Notes: generated by a model not told the origin, from the letters alone. Positions 47,830-59,602 are shown, counted from the first letter of the stretch. The stretch: 64,000 nt of DNA from Cladorhizidae sp. MBARI D1340-BT2 (GCA_028752905.1 JAQNBH010000010.1:23348070-23412069), one strand, 5' to 3'. Numbers and translations: made by a program.

Positions 47830-48680
47830 GGAAGTGATTCCAGTGTACTATGATGCCTTGGTACTTGTGCATGCCTACTTCTCACTGATGGACCAGGGTG
47901 CTGTATTTAGCAAGCTTATGCAGAGCTGCTTTGGACGCAGCAGATGTAGCATTCTACATACATAAGATTTTTTTCAGCACTCATGCCACCACTTCTGAGC
48001 TTTTACCTGATGGAGTCTTTTACCTGATGGAGCCACCACCATCTTGTAAATGTGGAAACATGTGCAACTTTTAAATTGACCTCGTAGGTGTGTTAGCTAT
48101 TGATCAGAAAAAACAAAGTATATGCCTGGTGAACTTAATTTGGAACTTTAATACCAAATCAGGGATGGTATGGGTCTTTGATTGGGGAGATAGATCTGCC
48201 ATGCCACTTGCTTGTCTTGAAAGCTGCAGGTATCAGCACAGTGACTCCTGCTGCCTTAGGAGTATTTTTTCACAGATCCTTCACCTATCCAATATCCCTT
48301 TGGACTATAGTAAGCAGCAAGACATTGGAATAGAAAAATAGCTTCTTGAGTTACGATGCCTACTCTGTGCTTCATCAAGACTGAATGTAGAATCCCTCTA
48401 GTCTTCTGTCCCAGCTACTACAATGTTCAGCCTAGACTTAGTGACTGCTGCATGGACAACATTTGGGCCAATCATGTTCTGTCCTCTGCAGTACACACAC
48501 TGTGCAGTTCACATCTCTATGGTGATGAGGGTTGTGTGGAAATACATTCAAACGTTGGGTCAAAGTCCGGCATCTAAAACCGATGAATAGCAATAGTGCT
48601 TATACACCATCACCAGTCACCACAGTTGTCATACACACATACCTAATAGTTTGGAAATCATCCTACAGTGCAGTTGAGGT
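47830..48680 (+). repeat. Left arm of a large inverted repeat
   Basis: This stretch, including the open frame 48090-48341 (WGDRSAMPLACLESC and onward to DYSKQQDIGIEK), is found inverted at 54840-56160. The right limit is at CATCCTACAGTGCAG, just before the start of the direct duplication at 48677. It may be a terminal arm of a large transposon or a segmental inversion. Confidence 0.75.
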
Positions 48681-48999
48681 CAATATGTTTTTGTCAATGG
48701 ACACTCTTTTAAATATTGCAGAGTGGTTAGTGTTCCATTTACCATATAGTGCTTTTGGTGAAGAGCTAAACTTTTGAGATTTTCACAGACTTGCTCCTAG
48801 ATTTGAAAATTCTGCTCTCAGATTTATTTGGTACGGTAATAGGGTCCATAGGAATTGGTTTAATTGAGTCACACACACACTCACACCTGAAGCTGGAGCT
48901 AGATTCTGGCAAACCACATCTGTGTATAGCTATTTTAGTGCTTTGCACAAAATTTCAGAGCTTCCAGATCCTATAGTGTTCCACTATTGAAACTAGTGT

Positions 49000-51600
49000 C
49001 AGTATTCTCAATAGGGGTAAAGTATATGCTGTGTTGAATACAATTGCAATACCTTAAAAAATGATTGCACGAGTTCAGAAATTTTCAAAAACTTTAGCTT
49101 CTTGAAAAAAGCTCTATAATTATGGTGATTCCCATTTAAAATGGCAGACATTTTTTAATATATATATATATAAGGCTAAAACTAAACAGCCATTTTTTAT
49201 CCCAAAAGTACTTCCAGCATACATTGAATCCTTGGTAAAGGTATTAACCAGAAATATAAAAAGCATTAAAACCTCAGAAATTTCATCTTTGCAATCTTAT
49301 CTAAATCTACTTTTTCACACATGTCACTTGCGTATAGTACATATGTTCATAATAATTTTCTAGCAGAAAGCTATAAATCGTCCAATGCATTGCAACAAGT
49401 AATCAATTTCTCGATTTGGCACTAATTCTTCAGCAAAATACCATAAAATTGGTCAACCTCATAAAAACACGTTTATATGGCTATTGGTGCAAACCTGTCA
49501 ACAAAAACAGGAACTACTTATGATACGTCTGTCTGTGTGTACATGGGCAGAGCTGTACGTCATAAATATGGTAACTAACATGTTAGGTCTGGAGTGATAT
49601 AGCTAACTGAGTAAGTTCTTGTAAGTGTTGACTGCAAACAAATAGAAACAACAGAAAAATGCTGTATTAAGAAATGAAGAGTTTACCAATGTAGGCATTT
49701 ATTTGGACCCTTTACCTATTAATAACATAAATATAATAAAGCAGGCATATTTTTCCCCCATATATGTAGTTTGTCTTAGTGCTATATAACATGTATCCAT
49801 CTCCCCACTTTATCCCACATGTAAGTGGCATACAATATGTCCTATCATAAGTTCATTATCAGGAGACTCTATACTGCCAATGACTAATCCATTTCTTGAT
49901 CCAGCACTCATTGTTCAACAAAAAATACTTGAAACTCAGTGAAAGGTCATCAACATTATCGTTGTTACAGCACAGACATTCAACAACCCCCAAGTAACTC
50001 CGAACCTACTTGAGCAATAAGTAACAATATCTATGATGTTATTATATATTGTAGGTGGCTGCTATATAGACTTTAATAGTACAAAATCAAATATAGGTTA
50101 AAAAAGAAATGAACACAACAAACATTAACAGATTCCATAATTTATTTTAAATAATATATATTTTCAATGACCTTGACTCTCTCAACTTTTCGATTAGATG
50201 CTCTAGCCTTCATCAGGAATAATCTAGTCGAAACGTCAAGAGAGTATAATTCAAGTTGATTATTGAGAATGTCATTGTAATTTCAAAACATCAACTGAGA
50301 GTTCATTGAGAGATAATATATACTGCTTTTTTAAAAGATATAATCCTGTAAATGTTTGTTGTCTGCATTGGTAAATTCTCTGCATTGGTAAATTCTTCCT
50401 TCATTTCTTTTTCAACTATTCCATCCGATTGTATCTCATTTTTTGTCTTATACTATGTATGTATGTATTACTTTATTCTACATTACTTAGGTACATCATC
50501 GTAATTGTATTACCAGAAGACTCTTAATTAACTTATCAATGACTACTCTTGATTCAGCACTAAACCATCTCTTCAGCAAAACACCAGAAATAGGTACAGC
50601 ATCGTCAACATGCTTGTGCGCCGCATTATCGAGTCTAGCTGAGTGAAGTCAGCAAGCAGCTGCATGTTTTCTCTACCAAAAAAAATGATCATCTAGTTTC
50701 CTCTGAAGTTTACTCTTGTGAACTTATGATGCATGTGTCTGTGAATACATATATAGGCATGTGGGAATACACAGTAAACTGTATCATAGGTACATCATTG
50801 CTGGGTAGTTCTGGTGTTATGCTGAGTAACTTCGTGTAGGCTTTTTAATAATTTAATAACAAAAATATACATAATTGGATTGAAAAAGATTACAGCAAAC
50901 ATTTACAGGACCCTTTACCTCTTGTTTCATTTTATTACTGTAGAGTCAATCCCAAAATATATTTTTGGCTTTAAAAAAAAATTGTATACATAATATATAT
51001 AATAGCAATAAAATTTAAGGTCTGGATAGATCCACAGCTCCGAGTAGAGAAGTAGCATTTACCCTTTGTAAAGCCCTAGTGAATCATGGAGGAGGAAGAA
51101 CATGTGGGTAGCAATCTCCCCAGTTAAAGACATATGTACGTAAATTTACTATTCTTCTTTTGTGATTTATAATTGAACTCAATTTTACAGTGAAAGAAAA
51201 AGAATATATATACTAATCCTACCATTCCAGGCATGTTCATGATGGACTATGATTGATTTTACTAGCCAAACTTGCATCTGTCCAGGGAGAAAAACCATGT
51301 TGCCCAAGAAAGCCTTTATAATACATAACCATATACCAAGAGAGCTGCATAACTGCTCCAACTAAACAAGGCCATTGCTTTTTGTACCTTCTGTGGTTCA
51401 GTTGATTCTGGGATAAGGGCAATGCTATAATTATAATGAGTTTACATTTTCTTGGCAGGAGTAGTCTTCAGACGAGTATTGTTTAAATATAAATTGCAGC
51501 ATATGTTCAAAATATACAAATCTTCAAATATTAGGCATAAGAAATATAATGTGAATTGGAGAAATGGAGCAACAATGTTAGCATATGAAATATTTTACCA
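49000..51600. other. Non-coding interior of duplication copy A
   Basis: AT-rich DNA is shared with 60870-63300. It contains short TA repeats (about 49160-49175), the hairpin motif near 50190, and no supported gene. Confidence 0.5.
50185..50250. other. Recurrent hairpin motif (GATGCTCTAGCCTTCATCAG), copy A
   Basis: CTCTCAACTTTTCGATTAGAT is followed by GCTCTAGCCTTCATCAGGAA and then an imperfect inverted copy of the first part (AATCTAGTCGAAACGTCAAG). Related text occurs at 61965-62025, 5395-5470 and 30170-30215. Confidence 0.6.
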
Positions 51601-51675
51601 TTAGCTCTATATATTTTATAAAATAGAATGAAGGTGCCTCAATCCCATTACAAACATCAATAAAAGTGGAAGCAG

Positions 51676-51929
51676 TTAAACAGTAAAAGTTTGTTTTTTA
51701 TAATAAGTTATAACAGTCACTCCGACTGCTACAGCAGCAACAGCTAATGTAACACAGGCTACTATAACACCTGCAATGCATCCTGCCTGGCAGATTGAAA
51801 CAGTATCATTGTCACCTGTTCCAGTAGTGGTTTCTACAGTGACATTTATGGTTGTAGCTGCCCCAGTTGAGCCTTCTGTTGCAGTAGTGGTTTCTTCTGT
51901 GACTTATATGGTTGTAGCTGCTGCTGTTG
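51676..51929 (-). CDS. Stalk-TM exon, copy A (Thr-rich stalk, one TM helix, short tail)
   Basis: Reading the minus strand from the CATGCAG acceptor, the frame gives a Thr/Glu-rich stalk (ATTINVTVETTTGTGDNDTV), a Cys pair (SICQAGC), a transmembrane helix (IAGVIVACVTLAVAAVAVGV) and a short tail YYKKQTFTV before TAA. This is the layout of a type I membrane protein C-terminus. An in-frame TAA sits about ten codons after the acceptor, absent from copy B, so this copy either uses a later acceptor or is a pseudogene. Upstream exons were not established. Confidence 0.5.
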
Positions 51930-52074
51930 CTGCATGAAATTACTTTTAGTGCTCAAACAATCAAGTGTAATAGGTCACTAGCCACTATACATGCAATGCC
52001 AATAGCCCAATTTTCAATAAGGAAAAAATGTCAATTATAAAATATGACGGTTACTGAAGAATAAGTTTAAACAC

Positions 52075-52210
52075 TCACAGTTTTTACAGTACCAAGTTCT
52101 ATTTGACTCTCAATTTGACTAAACAGGAGTCTCGATACATTTAACATGAAAATATTCCCCACATCTTTACACCACAATCGAGACAATGGCAGTAGCAGTG
52201 AACACTGACT
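52075..52210 (-). other. Segment with PHD-finger-like text and an alternative open frame, copy A
   Basis: In two frames the minus strand shows a C4HC3-like finger: VHCYCHCLDCGVKM, then CGEYFHVKCIETP, then SNRTWYCKNCEC, interrupted by stops and a frameshift. This matches the zinc finger that follows the Ulp1-like domain in related transposon proteins. A third frame is open without stops (LWCKDVGNIFMLNVSRLL, then FSQIESQIELGTVKT) up to a GTGAGT donor. Confidence 0.45.
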
Positions 52211-52221
52211 TGTACTTCTTT

Positions 52222-52830
52222 TCACATACCTGATGCTCTTTTTCCTGTAGAGATAGGAAATGGTTTCATCTTACACTGATCTATAAATTTGTATAGGTGC
52301 CTCATCTCAATTTGCTTGAGTACATGATGCTCAGGTTCTCTTCCAAAAGCAATGTCTGTGATGTAAGAAATTTTAAACAATCCACATGCACTTGACCCTG
52401 ACTGTTTAGTAAAATTGACCACTCGCACCAGCGGATTTGATGGTATGCACTAAATGGGATAAAACAAGCTTGGTTTGGGAGTTTAGATTGCAGTATAGTG
52501 AGTCATAAATAACAATATCATCTCTCTTGCAATTGACTGTGGAAGCTGCAGCCCAGTGCTTGCCATCAACATGGATGACTTGTAGTGAGTTTGGAAGTAG
52601 TGGCTTCAGTGACCTTGTTTCCTGGTTCAATGTTAAATCAAGTCTACCTAGCTGTGAAATTGCTGCTTCAGCAATATCTGGGCACTTGCAACAGGATTGT
52701 CATTGATCCATTCTTCTTCATCCAATAGTCCAGGTCTGTCAGATTCGTATAAAATTGTGTGGCCAATCCTTATCCACTTTGTGGCATTTGGCTGTGACTT
52801 CTGCTGCCCATTGATTTCCTTGGAATACAA
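52222..52830 (-). pseudogene. Ulp1-like (C48) cysteine protease domain, degenerate
   Basis: On the minus strand the domain appears in order: LLDEEEWINDNPVASAQILL; then LQVIHVDGKHWAAASTV with the catalytic His; DIVIYDSLY with the Asp; and FTKQSGSSACGLFKISYITD with the Gln and the Cys. The family cleaves ubiquitin-like modifiers, and divergent members are carried by several animal DNA transposons. Frameshifts near 52640 and 52420 break the gene, so it is probably dead although all catalytic residues remain. It lies between the arms of the large inverted repeat. A GTATGT donor follows GKRASG near 52228. Confidence 0.7.
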
Positions 52831-52988
52831 CTAGCTTCTTAGGTCTTAGGTGGTTTTGGTGTCACTGTGCTTGTGTTTGTCAAGCAATCTGCTTCTGAAA
52901 GTAGGATTTGCTTAGCTCTAGCTATTTTCTTGTAACTAGAAGCACTGTGAAAGAATGATAACTGCTGGCTTGAATCACCTGCAAGCAA

Positions 52989-53250
52989 TCACTTGTGCAG
53001 TTGGAACACAAATACCATGAAATCGGGAGTCAAGTCATCAAACCTAAACTCACCCTCATTCATTGTTTTATATTCAGAATGAACAGTTTGTTGAATGGTT
53101 TGCATAGAGGGTAGATTAAGATTTTGCTGCAGGAAGCTATAAGCCAAAGGCCCAGAATAGATAAAAAGGGATGTGCCAAATTTCTTGACCACCTCGGAGT
53201 GCCTTCTTCCAGCGGGTAATCACTGAAGAATTCCTTTCTGCATTAGAAAC
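52989..53250 (-). pseudogene. Transposon-like protein fragment upstream of the Ulp1 domain
   Basis: The minus strand reads NSSVITRWKKALR, then after a frame change VKKFGTSLFIYSGPLAYSFL and LPSMQTIQQTVHSEYKTMNE. The F-x-x-x-L-x-x-Y-S-x-x-A-Y-x-F-L pattern resembles a conserved block of P-element/THAP9-type transposases. This is a weak, motif-level resemblance. It is in the same orientation as the protease domain and probably belonged to the same element. Confidence 0.4.
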
Positions 53251-53259
53251 TATCTGTTT

Positions 53260-54530
53260 CAACACCATCATTAAAGACAACTTGAAGGGTGCTCCTCATT
53301 AGCTTCTGGCTGTAACAAAAATGATAGCCTTAATATTTTCAAGTATAAGACTGTCAACATCTTCATAAATTGGAACAATAATCAGTTTGTTAATCAGCAC
53401 ATCCCATACTTTCAAATCTTGTTCCATGCAGCACATGACTAATCAATAACTTTGGTACTAACCCATCCTCAGCTGTCTCAGCATGGGGAAAGGTTGTCTG
53501 ACAAACCCGAGGAAAAACCTGAGGAAATACCCGACTCTTCGACTGAGTCTATAGAGAAGATATGCTGCGGTCATTGGAAACTTCAGATTGTTTATGTGTG
53601 GTGAAGTATCCTCAACTATGCTAATTTCAGCTCAGATTTTGGAGAGGAGGTTATCATAAAACCCTCTAAATCAGGTAATGAAACATTAGTCAAAAGAGAA
53701 ATGGTGTGGTTTTCCTGTGACATATCTGAAGTGTTATCTGATGATGAGTTAGCAGGTTTGGGAAACCTAAATGTGGCTGTTTACCACTTTTCTTCCTGTG
53801 CAGTTTCGGGCATACTCTCATATATCTGGTCAAGTTTGATATGTTTTTTTTAAAGCTCTATGCAGGTACTCAGGTACTACATGCATTGCACCAAACAGAG
53901 ACTGAAAGAGGATCGGACTATGAGGTATTATTTATTATTGACAGCAACTGTGTTTTCTTTTAAATTTTTTAGCACGATACAATACTTGACTTCTTGACCA
54001 TTTAATAATTCTGGCACGAATTGGCTTAGAAACAGAAACAATAGTAAACATACATTCTGGGTCAGTGCCACTATCTTCAGCTTTAACCAAATTTTCTAGG
54101 AGAGAAGCTTGAAGAAATTTGTTAACATACGCTTGCCTGAGGTTTTAATCACATGAAACTTTCTCTCGCATCTTCTCTTTACCTCGGATATAAGATTACT
54201 TATGTGGAGACGATGCCCTGGTGGAAAATAAAAAGGTTGCCGTGCTGTTGGCACAGTATAAATTGGACTGAACCTTTGCGACCAGAATAGTACTGATCAA
54301 TGAACGACTCAATGATTGAGATAGATTTACCTGGATTTTGACTAGTGTCTGTGTATGCTATTACATCTGCTTTATCAAACCCAGCAGCAACAAGACACTT
54401 GACAAAATATGGTGAAAGAGGATCCCCATAAAGCTCTCTATGTCATTGATTCGATCCGAATCATGTCTACACAGATAAAATTGAGAGTCTAACACCATGT
54501 TGAAACCTCAGTAATATAAGTTAACACATT
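53260..54530. other. Interior of the inverted-repeat region, no gene recognised
   Basis: This stretch has no long open frame on either strand. It is expected to contain remains of the N-terminal part of the element whose protease is at 52222-52830, but I could not identify domains. Confidence 0.35.
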
Positions 54531-54531
54531 G

Positions 54532-54810
54532 TCAGTATTTTTCAACTGGCATACTAGTACTCATACAGAAATGCCCAGCTTGTGTATGGTTGTGACTGGG
54601 AACAGTTGAGTTAGGAGGGCCATTAAATACTAGAGGCTCTCCTTTTATAGGGCTCTCTGCCTCCCAGGAGGCCACAGAGAAGAAATGGTATGAGGCAGCG
54701 GTAGATTGTTGAGATGAAAGGCCCCCAAGTCTGTGCTGCACTACTTTGGTCAGTTCACTTTCTGTGGAGACAGCACACAATTTTTTAATTTTTTGTGTTG
54801 ATTCTCCCAA
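54532..54810 (-). CDS. Unassigned 92-residue ORF inside the right inverted-repeat arm
   Basis: This minus-strand frame (MGESTQKIKKLCAVSTESEL, later SWEAESPIKGEPLVFNGPPN) has coding-like composition but no recognised domain. It ends just inside the right arm boundary and may be the 5' exon of the inverted-repeat element. Confidence 0.2.
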   Translation of the reverse strand: MGESTQKIKKLCAVSTESELTKVVQHRLGGLSSQQSTAASYHFFSVASWEAESPIKGEPLVFNGPPNSTVPSHNHTQAGHFCMSTSMPVEKY

Positions 54811-54839
54811 CTAGCTAATCAGACTCTCAGTCAGACAGC

Positions 54840-56160
54840 ACCTGCACTGTAGGATGATTTCCAAACTATTAGGTATGTGTGTATGACAACTGTGGTGATG
54901 GTGTATAAGCACTATTGATATTCATCGGTTTTAGAAGCATGGATGTCTCATGATACTGCAATAAGCTAGGGTGTGTCAATATCCAACTGGACAGTCCCAT
55001 CATGTCCACTGTTTTTTCTGAACTTTTGTTTGCAATGAATTGAAGACAAATTGCATCATTTTATTTTTCATTTTTCACTTTAGACACAAAAAAAAACACT
55101 ATTCAGCAGTGTATAAAATCTTATGTGCAAGCTTGGCAATAGTCCCCTGCTTGATGGTCCATCATAATAGATTCCATCAAGCTAGATGTCTTCATACAAT
55201 GAGAATTAATGCAGAGGGGGGAACCTGAAGTTGTCTTTGGTGGCCCTGGAGGAGCAAATAGAGTTTGCAGTACTAAATGTTTAACATTGTCATGGTTATG
55301 CCTGGAAGATCGATATAGAGCTGATATATAAACCACTACACTTATAATGAGTTCACTAAAGTGAATAGATAGAGGGTACATATATACTGAAGATTTTCAT
55401 GTTTCCAGAATTGAACACGTAAAACATGGTAAAGGGTCACTGCAGTGTTAAGGTTGTACATGGTAGATGTAAAGAAACATACATAACATACATGACATGT
55501 ACACCATCCCCGCCCTAAAGTGAATAGCACTGCATCATCATCTTCATCATCATCATTATGAATATTTAATAAGCTGGGACAGAAGACTAGAGGGGTTCAG
55601 TCTTGATGAAGCACAGAGTAGGCATCGTAACTCAAGAAGTTATTTTTCTATTCCAATATCTTGCTGCTTACTATAGTCCAAAGGGGTATTGGATAGGTGA
55701 AGGATCTGTGAAAAAATACTCCTAAGGCAGCAGGAGTCATTGTGCTGATGCCTGCAGCTTTCAAGACAAGCAAGTGGCATGGCAGATCTATCTCCCCAAT
55801 GAAAGACCCATACCATGTCCCTGGTTCGGCATAAAAATGCCAAATTAAGTTAACCAGACATATACGTTGTTTTTACCGATAAATAGCCAATACACCTACA
55901 AGGTCATGTTAACAGTTGCACATGTTTCCACATTTACAAGATGGTGGAGGTTCCATCAGGTAAAAGATGAGAAGTAGTGGCATGAGGCTGAAAAAAATCT
56001 AATGTGCGTAGACTACTCATTTGGCTACATCTGCTGCTGGATCCAAGTCCAAAGCAGCTGTGCATAAGCTTGCTAAACACAGCACCCTGGTCCATCATTG
56101 AGAAGTAGGCATGCACAGGTGGTACCAAGGCACCGGCGGTACTAAGGGGGGGCGGAGGGG
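54840..56160 (-). repeat. Right arm of a large inverted repeat (with internal insertion)
   Basis: The minus strand matches 47830-48680 in two blocks (55560-56160 and 54840-54955), separated by about 600 bp not present in the left arm. It holds minus-strand open frames that match those of the left arm at WGDRSAMPLACLESC and DYSKQQDIGIEK. Confidence 0.75.
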
Positions 56161-56509
56161 GCGTCTGCCTCCCCAACCAACACAGCTTTACCAGCCAGCT
56201 AGCAAGCTAAGCTAAGCTCTATCATTCACACAAATCAGTCACACGGAATTTGATGCCGAGTCAATAATTTTGGATGCCATGACCACTATCACGAGAATAA
56301 GATTGAGTCGAGTGCTGCTTGCTATTACAAATTGTAGCTTTGAGCTGGCAGCTAGTGAATGTGCTTGTGTCGTAGACTCGTAGAGACCTAGTGTTTAATT
56401 ATTCGCGTTATAAAAAATTAAAATAGATTTTTTTAATTTTTTTAATTTTTATATATATTGGTCCAGATTATTTTATTTTTAGTGTAAAGGGACAAACTTT
56501 AGAAAATAA

Positions 56510-56940
56510 CTGGAAATGCTGAACTGTCTACTTTCTCACTTATTGTCATTAGTGTTGCCCACAAATCATTGATCATCAGCTCTGAAAACAGAGTTTTCCC
56601 TGAGGAGAGACCTTCTTCAAAATTGCAAAACAGTTCTGGATGTATTACAAGTTTTGCATCAGACTGATCTGCACAGAGTGTATGGAGAACTATACCAACT
56701 TTATCGTTTGTTTGTCACACTTCCTGTGACCACAGTATCCTATGAGAGAAGCTTTAGTAAACTCACCATTGTTAAAAACAAGCTTCGATTCACGAGAGAG
56801 TTGAGAACTTTTTGTTGAAAATGATATTACTGCTAAGCTAAATTGTGACTCTATTACTGACACCTTTGCGTCCATGGCCCTCGACAAATGCAATTATGAT
56901 TCCAAAAAATATAAGATATAATATAAATCAATGGCCTTGA
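56510..56940 (+). pseudogene. hAT C-terminal (dimerisation) fragment
   Basis: The plus strand reads LYRLFVTLPVTTVSYERSFS followed by KLTIVKNKLR, the hAT dimerisation region. After that a frameshift is needed to continue. No N-terminal part was found, so it is a truncated copy. It differs in sequence from the hAT pseudogenes at 2326 and 39480. Confidence 0.7.
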
Positions 56941-57011
56941 TGTTAATTTTTGTATGACATAAATTTCCTGGAGGTGATATAGCTATATACCTTGTAGAAT
57001 GCAGACCATCC

Positions 57012-58271
57012 CTAGCTATTTTGCATGCACCATGCTATGTTTCTCCCCCCCAACATAGTAATGCTGTGCACACCTGTGTACCAAGGCATCATAGTCTTTA
57101 ATTCATCGCATATCACTTCCGACTTCGGTGCATTCAGCTGGAGACCCATGTATAACCTTGCAGCATGAACTGCAGCCTCTGCTCCTCTCCTAACTCCATA
57201 ACCCAACTGACGGGGGGGACACATATCATCCAACACCTTACTACCTGCAACCTTAGAGACCAAACGGCGCAGAGTGCAACCTACTGCTATCGGCCTTATT
57301 CCTCCATCTTTCTTGTGCAGAGCTATCAGGGAGGCATCAAAGAAAAACAGACGAATTGACTGAGGTATTTTGCCATCAAGAGATATGAGGTGAGGGCACA
57401 GAGAAGAGAATGAGCAGCAGTATATTGGTGGATGGACTAGTCAAATCTTTCAAGTGTTGTGGCTTCAAGCCATCCGGACCACCAGCAGAGCCATGAGGGA
57501 AAGAGACTGGATAGCACAAGCAACATCTCCCTCCAACACAGGAAAATATTTAAAAAACCACCATCGATTGCAGGTGGAATGCAGGTGTCTGGGTGAGGAG
57601 AGGGGTGCTTACTCTGGAGGGCTTCAAAAGTAATACTATCAGCAATCTTGTCCTCCGAGGAAGCCAGTCTGACTGCTCCTGTGAAATCAACGTCTTCTAG
57701 CTTTGAGGACACTCTTGATGCCAACCACTTGAGTGGGTCTTTAGATTTACTCTTTTTGGAAGATGATCTGGATGGCGGAAGGGGTGGAGGGTCAGCCTCT
57801 TCATCCAGTTGCCTATTGATAGCACTAGCCAGTGACCAGCGATGACCCCCCCTTGTCGGAATCCTAAAACAACGAGAGCCGAATTGAAGAAGACAGTACC
57901 ATGAAGCGTGATCATTAAGACGCACCACAGCATCTATGATTGTGGTTAGCTTAGCTGCTGCCTTCTCTCTGGAGGCTTTAGGGATCCTGTTGATGGTTCT
58001 TACTGAATGCCTCGGTGGTAATACTGGTGAGGTCTGACTTTGAGATAAAACGGACGATGTTTCCAGATCAGAAACATGAGGCTGGTGAGGTGCGCACTGA
58101 CAAAATAGCCTGATCCTGAGGTTTCTGTCCAGAACCAAGGCAACGAGAATGTTGAGGGCCATGAACTCTAAGCGACTCGGACGCATTTACAGAGAAAACT
58201 CGATGGCAAACAGTACAGACCAAACTTGGCACAAACTCAGATTTGATTGGACACGACATTTTTCCCCTCAT
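57012..58271 (-). pseudogene. Non-LTR retroelement ORF, 5' part, with internal deletion of the RT core
   Basis: Starting near 58271 the minus strand encodes a zinc-finger-like N-terminus (VCTVCHRVF, then LRVHGPQHSRC). In the next frame follows a 249-residue open frame with REKAAAKLTTIIDAVVRLND, WLASRVSSKLEDVDFTGAVR and EALQSKHPSPHPDTCIPPAI. After frameshifts come text matching GG-DGL and KVAGSKVLDDMCPPRQLGYG with VRRGAEAAVHAARLYM. This jumps directly to GLQLNAPKSEVI, a part that normally lies well after the catalytic aspartates, so the RT core is deleted. The C-terminal region of the same family is at 30590-31480. Confidence 0.7.
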
Positions 58272-58545
58272 GGCTAATATTATTATTGTTATTATTATTG
58301 TTATTATATTATTGTTGTTATTATTTTATTGTTATTTTATTGTTATTATTATTGTTATTGTTATTGTTATTGTTATTATTGTTATCATTACTGTTATCAT
58401 TATCATTACTAATACTTACTATTATTATTATTATTATTGCTTTTGTTGTTGTTGTTTTTGTTTTTGTTTTTGTTGTTATTGTTTTATTGTTATTGTTTTT
58501 ATTTTATTGTTGTTGTTGTTAATATTATTATTAATATAATTTTTT
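58270..58545. repeat. TTA/TTG trinucleotide microsatellite
   Basis: About 275 bp of TTA, TTG and TTTTG repeats abut the 5' end of the retroelement ORF. The poly-Leu and poly-Ile frames read through it are artefacts. Confidence 0.9.
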
Positions 58546-58559
58546 TTTCTTTTCCTACT

Positions 58560-59320
58560 TACTTTTTAATGAGCTGTGGGGATGCATGGTGTGTGGGAAA
58601 TGTAAATGCCAGCTCTGGCCCACAACACCTGAAACACTCATATGGTAGCTAATGCTGGTAGCTATATACTGCAGTCTGCAGGTGGAGGTGTCCCATATTA
58701 ATCTAATATAAATACTGGTTCAAATAAAAATAGTTATAAGCAATGTCACATAAATGATGATGCTACAATAACATGAATAGCAGTGTTGTGTTGTAAACTT
58801 ATAAAACTCGCTGTGTTGATCAAATATTGAAAGCAGTAATATGCCTGTTATGTTTATGTTTCCAATGCCTTAGCTACATATTGCCATGTTTGACAACAGT
58901 AAACAAAAATAACTGTGTTTTAATATTATATTTTGTCGTTAGTGTGTGGTCACAAAAACTAGACCATAAGTTCCATCAACAATACTGCTATTCCATAATA
59001 CATGGACTCAGTGAATATCTGACTTGGTATTGACTTTTATCTGAAAGTGGTTCATTTTTCATGGTAATCCGAAGGTGAGAGGGTCAATGGGCTGTGAAGG
59101 CTAGTTTATAATATGGTGCTGGCCTGGTGTGTGAGATTATGTAGGTTGGCATGATAGCGTGACAGGTCATTGGAATGTGTGAGTCTCACACTAATAACTT
59201 ACAATGCTAGTGTACCAAACTGCTGCAGCCGCTATTAGGGCTACCTGCTAACTATTATTAACCGTCATAACCACATCTGGCACAAACTTAAAACAAACCA
59301 ACAATTGTGCTAAAAAAAAT
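58560..59320. other. Non-coding, nothing recognised
   Basis: Only short chance ORFs are seen. The sequence is moderately AT-rich with no repeat or motif I can name. Confidence 0.4.
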
Positions 59321-59331
59321 TTTTTACTTAC

Positions 59332-59504
59332 ACATTCCCAGTAGACTGCTCTAGTGATATAAAATTGTCATAAGATTTACTTCCGGCTCGAGGGGGATGA
59401 GTGAGCAAACCAAAAGAAATCTGGCTGATGGCCGCATTTGTCATAGTGAACGATCTCTTCCCAGACTTTCCTTTAGTTTCTGAAACCACTTCTTTGGAGG
59501 AAAG
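59332..59504 (-). CDS. Candidate exon of an unidentified minus-strand gene
   Basis: A 173-bp minus-strand stretch opens right after a CTGTGCAG acceptor and ends at a strong GTAAGT donor (phase 2). It reads LSSKEVVSETKGKSGKRSFT, then NAAISQISFGLLTHPPRAGS. A TAG lies two codons upstream of the acceptor in the same frame, so an exon start is needed there. The residue mix is coding-like, but the family is unknown. Its neighbour at 59527-59602 ends in a different phase across only 22 bp, so the two cannot be simply joined. Confidence 0.35.
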
Positions 59505-59526
59505 CTGCACAGGCAGCTATGCTTAC

Positions 59527-59602
59527 CTGGAGTAACTGTGAGTCCTTTTGCTCTTGAAAAAGGTACTATTCTTTTGGAAGAATTTCTTTCCTGTAAAGTT
59601 TG
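59527..59602 (-). CDS. Candidate exon upstream of 59332-59504
   Basis: This is a minus-strand stretch from a TGTCTACAG acceptor to a GTAAGC donor, reading QTLQERNSSKRIVPFSRAKG and LTVTP. It leaves phase 1. A further GTAAGC donor lies about 50 bp upstream after CTCCATTAAG. The pattern suggests a small-exon gene or its relic; no family was recognised. Confidence 0.3.

Larger units (their letters stand above)
48677..52480. repeat. Direct duplication, copy A
   Basis: From AGGTCAATATGTTTTTGTCA onward this 3.8-kb segment is collinear with 60576-64000. It includes a short frame beginning VNMFLSMDTLLNIAEWLV, AT-rich non-coding DNA, a hairpin motif near 50190, and a minus-strand stalk-TM exon. Many small indels separate the copies in the non-coding parts. 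Confidence 0.85.

Noticed and set aside
50185..50250. Hammerhead ribozyme in a Penelope-like context (CTGATGA and GAAA both present on the minus strand)
   Set aside because: The bases between CTGATGA and GAAA do not form a stem II ending at GAAA, so the hammerhead core is not satisfied by eye.
58243..58540. Poly-Leu/Ile open frames on the plus strand
   Set aside because: They come from the TTA/TTG microsatellite beside the retroelement ORF.
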